NCBI RefSeq assembly: GCF_028201475.1
Contig: NZ_CP116383.1
Span: forward strand, 2,232,001 to 2,296,000
From: Vibrio sp. SCSIO 43137
Lineage (GTDB): Bacteria; Pseudomonadota; Gammaproteobacteria; Enterobacterales; Vibrionaceae
Direction: 5' to 3'
DNA: 64,000 nucleotides
The position numbers and the translations under genes were made by a program. Under the pieces are notes generated by a model. The model searched no databases, was not told the origin of the DNA, and saw nothing but the letters and a program-made list of their open reading frames with translations. How positions within the stretch are numbered: the stretch's first letter is position 1; every line of letters starts with the position of its first letter. Of the stretch, positions 61,310-64,000 are shown piece after piece.

Positions 61310-61460
61310 CACACATATTTACCTATCAGTTGATTCGACTTTAATAGTACTATCTCTGTTATTTATTTTAACGGCTACTCAATCCCAATCAATTGAGTAG
61401 CTCATTACTCCAACCGATAATCCATCGCTATCTTTCATCATAGAATTAAAGGGAATTTTG

Positions 61461-62789
61461 ATGACCATGAATATCAACCAACTTATCGAGCAATATCCAC
61501 TGGTTAAAAAGCTTATCGGGCTTGAAGAGGTATCTTGGTTTAATCCGTCCGTTACCAGCCTGAAAGAGGCTCTGCCCTATGTTGGGCTTAGTACAAAAGA
61601 TATTCAGGATGCCAACGACAGGCTGACGCGGTTCGCCCCTTACCTTGCAAAAGCCTTTCCCGAAACCGCAGAAACCAGCGGTATTATTGAGTCGGATGTG
61701 GTTGCACTGCCCCATATGCATAAAGTACTTGAGGATGAGTATTCCACTGAGATACAGGGCCGCGTTTTGCTGAAAAAAGACAGCCATTTGCCTATTTCCG
61801 GTTCCATTAAAGCACGGGGTGGGATTTATGAAGTTCTTACTCATGCTGAGAAACTGGCCATTGAAGCGGGGCTGCTTACTGAATCTGATGACTACAGCAA
61901 GCTACTGAGCGAAGAATTCCGTAGCTTCTTTAAGCAATACAGTATCGCGGTCGGCTCAACAGGTAATTTGGGTATGTCTATCGGCATTATGAGCGCCAAA
62001 CTGGGCTTCTCAGTCTCTGTGCATATGTCTGCTGACGCAAGAGAATGGAAGAAAAACAAGCTTCGCTCCCATGGTGTTAATGTCGTCGAATATGAACAGG
62101 ATTACGGTGTTGCTGTTGCTCAGGGTCGAAAAGAAGCAGAAAGCGATCCAAGCTGCTTTTTTATTGATGATGAAAACTCGAAAACCCTGTTCCTTGGCTA
62201 TTCCGTTGCCGGTGAACGGGTGAAAAAGCAGTTTGATGATATGGGCATTGTAGTGAATGCAGATCATCCTCTGTTTGTTTACCTTCCATGTGGTGTTGGT
62301 GTCGGCCCAGGTGGCGTTGCGTTTGGCTTGAAAATGGCCTTTGGCGATCATGTTCACTGTATCTTTGCAGAGCCTACCCACTCTCCCTGTATGCTGCTTG
62401 GTGTTCATACCAAACTGCATGATGAAATATCGGTTCAGGATATCGGTATTGATAACATTACCGCGGCGGACGGCCTCGCTGTGGGCAGACCTTCCGGCTT
62501 TGTCGGCCGGGCAATGGAAAGGCTGTTAGACGGTTACTTCACTGTCACTGATGAAAGGATGTACCGTTTGCTGGGGCAACTTAACAAAGCTGAAGATATC
62601 CGCCTTGAACCATCGGCACTGGCCGGCATGATTGGCCCGGTAGTGGTGACTAAAGACGCTGATTACAAAGAGCGGATGCAGTTCAGTGACGCCGTTATGA
62701 GTAACGCCACCCATCTGGTTTGGGCTACCGGCGGTGGAATGGTTCCGCAAACCGAAATGGCTTCTTATCTTGAAAAGTCGGGCCTGTAG
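61461..62789 (+). CDS. dsdA: D-serine ammonia-lyase (D-serine dehydratase)
   Basis: The 442-residue PLP enzyme matches DsdA throughout: the PLP lysine is in [15 protein letters not shown] (about residue 116), the cofactor phosphate loop is [11 protein letters not shown], and a glycine-rich loop [14 protein letters not shown] follows. It converts D-serine to pyruvate and ammonia in the cytoplasm, for detoxification and as a carbon source. Start at the ATG at 61461 with AGGGAA upstream; ATG at 61467 is also possible. The usual partners dsdX and dsdC are not adjacent. Confidence 0.95.
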   Translation: MTMNINQLIEQYPLVKKLIGLEEVSWFNPSVTSLKEALPYVGLSTKDIQDANDRLTRFAPYLAKAFPETAETSGIIESDVVALPHMHKVLEDEYSTEIQGRVLLKKDSHLPISGSIKARGGIYEVLTHAEKLAIEAGLLTESDDYSKLLSEEFRSFFKQYSIAVGSTGNLGMSIGIMSAKLGFSVSVHMSADAREWKKNKLRSHGVNVVEYEQDYGVAVAQGRKEAESDPSCFFIDDENSKTLFLGYSVAGERVKKQFDDMGIVVNADHPLFVYLPCGVGVGPGGVAFGLKMAFGDHVHCIFAEPTHSPCMLLGVHTKLHDEISVQDIGIDNITAADGLAVGRPSGFVGRAMERLLDGYFTVTDERMYRLLGQLNKAEDIRLEPSALAGMIGPVVVTKDADYKERMQFSDAVMSNATHLVWATGGGMVPQTEMASYLEKSGL

Positions 62790-62800
62790 TTCATAAAAAG

Positions 62801-63766
62801 TTACTGCCTGAATGATGCACGCCATTGAGTCGGCGAAACATGAAACACCGACTTAAAGTGCTTTCTGAACACGCTCTCTGATCCAAAACCAGCTTGCTCA
62901 GCAACCTGAGGAACAAAGAGCAGAGTGGTTTCCAGAATTCGCTGGCTAAGTACCAGTCGTTGGTTCTGCAGCCATTCACCAAATGTACAGCCATAGGCGG
63001 CTTTAAACTGGCGGGTAAATGTGCGCTTACTCATGGCGCAACGCTATGCTACTTTATCCAGTGAGTGTGATTCGTTCAGGCTCTGCTCCACCTGCTCAAT
63101 TACAAGGCTAAGGCTGGTTTCTGTAGGTGCTTTAACGCTGATAGGTGCCGGAATATACTGCTGCTGCCCGCCTGTGCGAAATGGTGCTGTTACCATTTTC
63201 CGTGCTAAATCATTGGCTAGCTCGCTACCACATAACCTACGCACAATATGCAGACAGCAATCAAGGGAAGCCGCGATTCCGGCTGACGTCATAATCGTAT
63301 CGTGTTCGATAAAGAGCGGGTTCGGATCAAACTCCACCTGCGGGAAAGCGTTCTGAAACGGCTCCGCAAATGCCCAGTGTGTCGTCGCCCGTTTCCCGTC
63401 TAACACACCCATGCAGGCCAGCACATATGCACCGAGACAGAGACCTATCAACAACTTTCCCTTTGCGTGATGCCTTTTCAGCGCAGTTAGAAGTTGTTCA
63501 CTTGGTTGTGGTAACTTATTCGGCCAGCTCGGGATAATCACAATATCGGCCTCTTCAATAGCACTCAAATCACTATCAACCACAACACCAAAGCCTGAGC
63601 CGGTTTCAAACTGTGAGCCGTTCTCAGCACAAATGGTCAGGTCAAAATGTGCCGGCTGATCAACAAAGATATCCTGAAACACCATACAGGGAACGGAGAG
63701 GTGAAAAGCGCTGATCCCCTCAAAGGCAACCATAGTGATGTTGATTAGATGGTTTGATTTGCTCAT
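62801..63766 (-). pseudogene. GlxA-type (DJ-1/PfpI + AraC) regulator, interrupted by an in-frame TAG
   Basis: Residues 1-190 are a DJ-1/PfpI-like domain (FDLTICAENGSQFETGSGFG ... LLIGLCLGAYVLACMGVL). The AraC DNA-binding domain follows. The frame stops at TAG (63044-63046) after NESHSLDKVA, then continues in the same frame with RCAMSKRTFTRQFKAAYGCTFGEWLQ to 62801. GlxA-family proteins usually read SLDxLAxxxxMSxRTFxRxF with no break, so a single C-to-T change of CAG (Gln) is likely. I start it at Met 63766 (MSKSNHLINITMVAFEGISA). It is convergent with dsdA. Inactivation, suppression or sequencing error are all possible. Confidence 0.85.
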
Positions 63767-63873
63767 ATTTGGCTCGATTTGCGCGAACAATGACTTTCGA
63801 GACAGTATCGCACTGATAACAGACATTGCATACTTATTTATATCGAAAGCCACCAGCCATTTTGAGACAAAAT

Positions 63874-64000
63874 ATGAAAATCCATCACCTTCGTAGCGCA
63901 ACTTTTATAATTGAATCCGGCGATAAATTTATTCTTATTGACCCTATGCTGGGTAAAAAAGGTTCCATGCCTCCTTTTTCTGTTATCAAAGCTAAAGCCG
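63874..64000 (+). CDS. MBL-fold metal-dependent hydrolase (N-terminal part)
   Basis: The first 42 codons of a gene cut by the right edge: MKIHHLRSATFIIESGDKFI then LIDPMLGKKGSMPPF. This is the first beta hairpin of metallo-beta-lactamase-fold proteins of the UlaG-like type (HATFIIE...LIDP). The metal-binding histidines would lie beyond the window. It is divergent from the broken GlxA-type regulator, which may have controlled it. Confidence 0.75.
   Translation, partial: MKIHHLRSATFIIESGDKFILIDPMLGKKGSMPPFSVIKAKA

Noticed and set aside
1..64000. CRISPR arrays, rRNA operons, insertion sequences with DDE transposases
   Set aside because: I saw no regularly spaced repeats, no rRNA sequence and no transposase-like protein anywhere in the window.

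Overview
The window looks like part of a Vibrionaceae chromosome. The conserved backbone runs znuB (cut by the left edge), adhE, asd, ndpA/yejK, yejL and yejM/pbgA, with a tRNA-Pro(GGG) and a tRNA-Ser(UGA) and the moderate-to-low GC typical of Vibrio. Identification rests on reading protein sequences by eye; no database search was run.

Layout. 1-13.2 kb is ordinary backbone: end of the zinc importer, an SDR-like protein without its catalytic residues, AdhE, a K+-channel-like protein with a zinc ribbon, an OmpA/lipoprotein pair, Asd, and the ndpA / yejL-yejM divergon. 13.16-41.34 kb is accessory DNA: three integrative elements in a row. GI-1 (13163-19608) sits in the 3' end of tRNA-Pro and is bounded by a 23-bp direct repeat. 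GI-2 (19859-32671) and GI-3 (32648-41335) lie in tandem in the 3' end of tRNA-Ser; three copies of a 24-bp tRNA tail mark their ends. The native terminators of both tRNAs lie just outside the distal repeats, which supports the boundaries. 41.5-64 kb is chromosome again: a beta-glucoside locus (GPH transporter, porin, GH3, broken AraC regulator), exporters, two c-di-GMP proteins, azoreductase, a glutathionyl-hydroquinone reductase, dispersed palindromic repeats, D-serine dehydratase, a broken GlxA-type regulator and the start of an MBL-fold protein.

Island contents. GI-1 carries a tyrosine integrase, a chain of very small overlapping genes, a serine recombinase and a membrane-anchored protein. 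GI-2 carries a short run of genes each followed by what looks like a degenerate Vibrio attC site (an integrase-less cassette cluster, one cassette encoding a HEPN-like protein), a second tyrosine recombinase, a lipoprotein/XRE divergon with two palindromic operators, a Mob-like HUH protein, a DUF3800 protein, and a two-gene AbiC-like module. GI-3 carries a paralogous integrase, then a unit made of a second tyrosine recombinase, a hairpin-packed 0.2-kb stretch, a Pre/Mob-like protein and a KfrA-like protein, followed by a chemoreceptor and a DUF2913 protein.

Most notable signals: the attC-like sites inside GI-2, the five-hairpin region between recombinase and Mob-like gene in GI-3, the overlapping AbiC-like two-gene operon, and two AraC-family regulators each broken by a single-base lesion.
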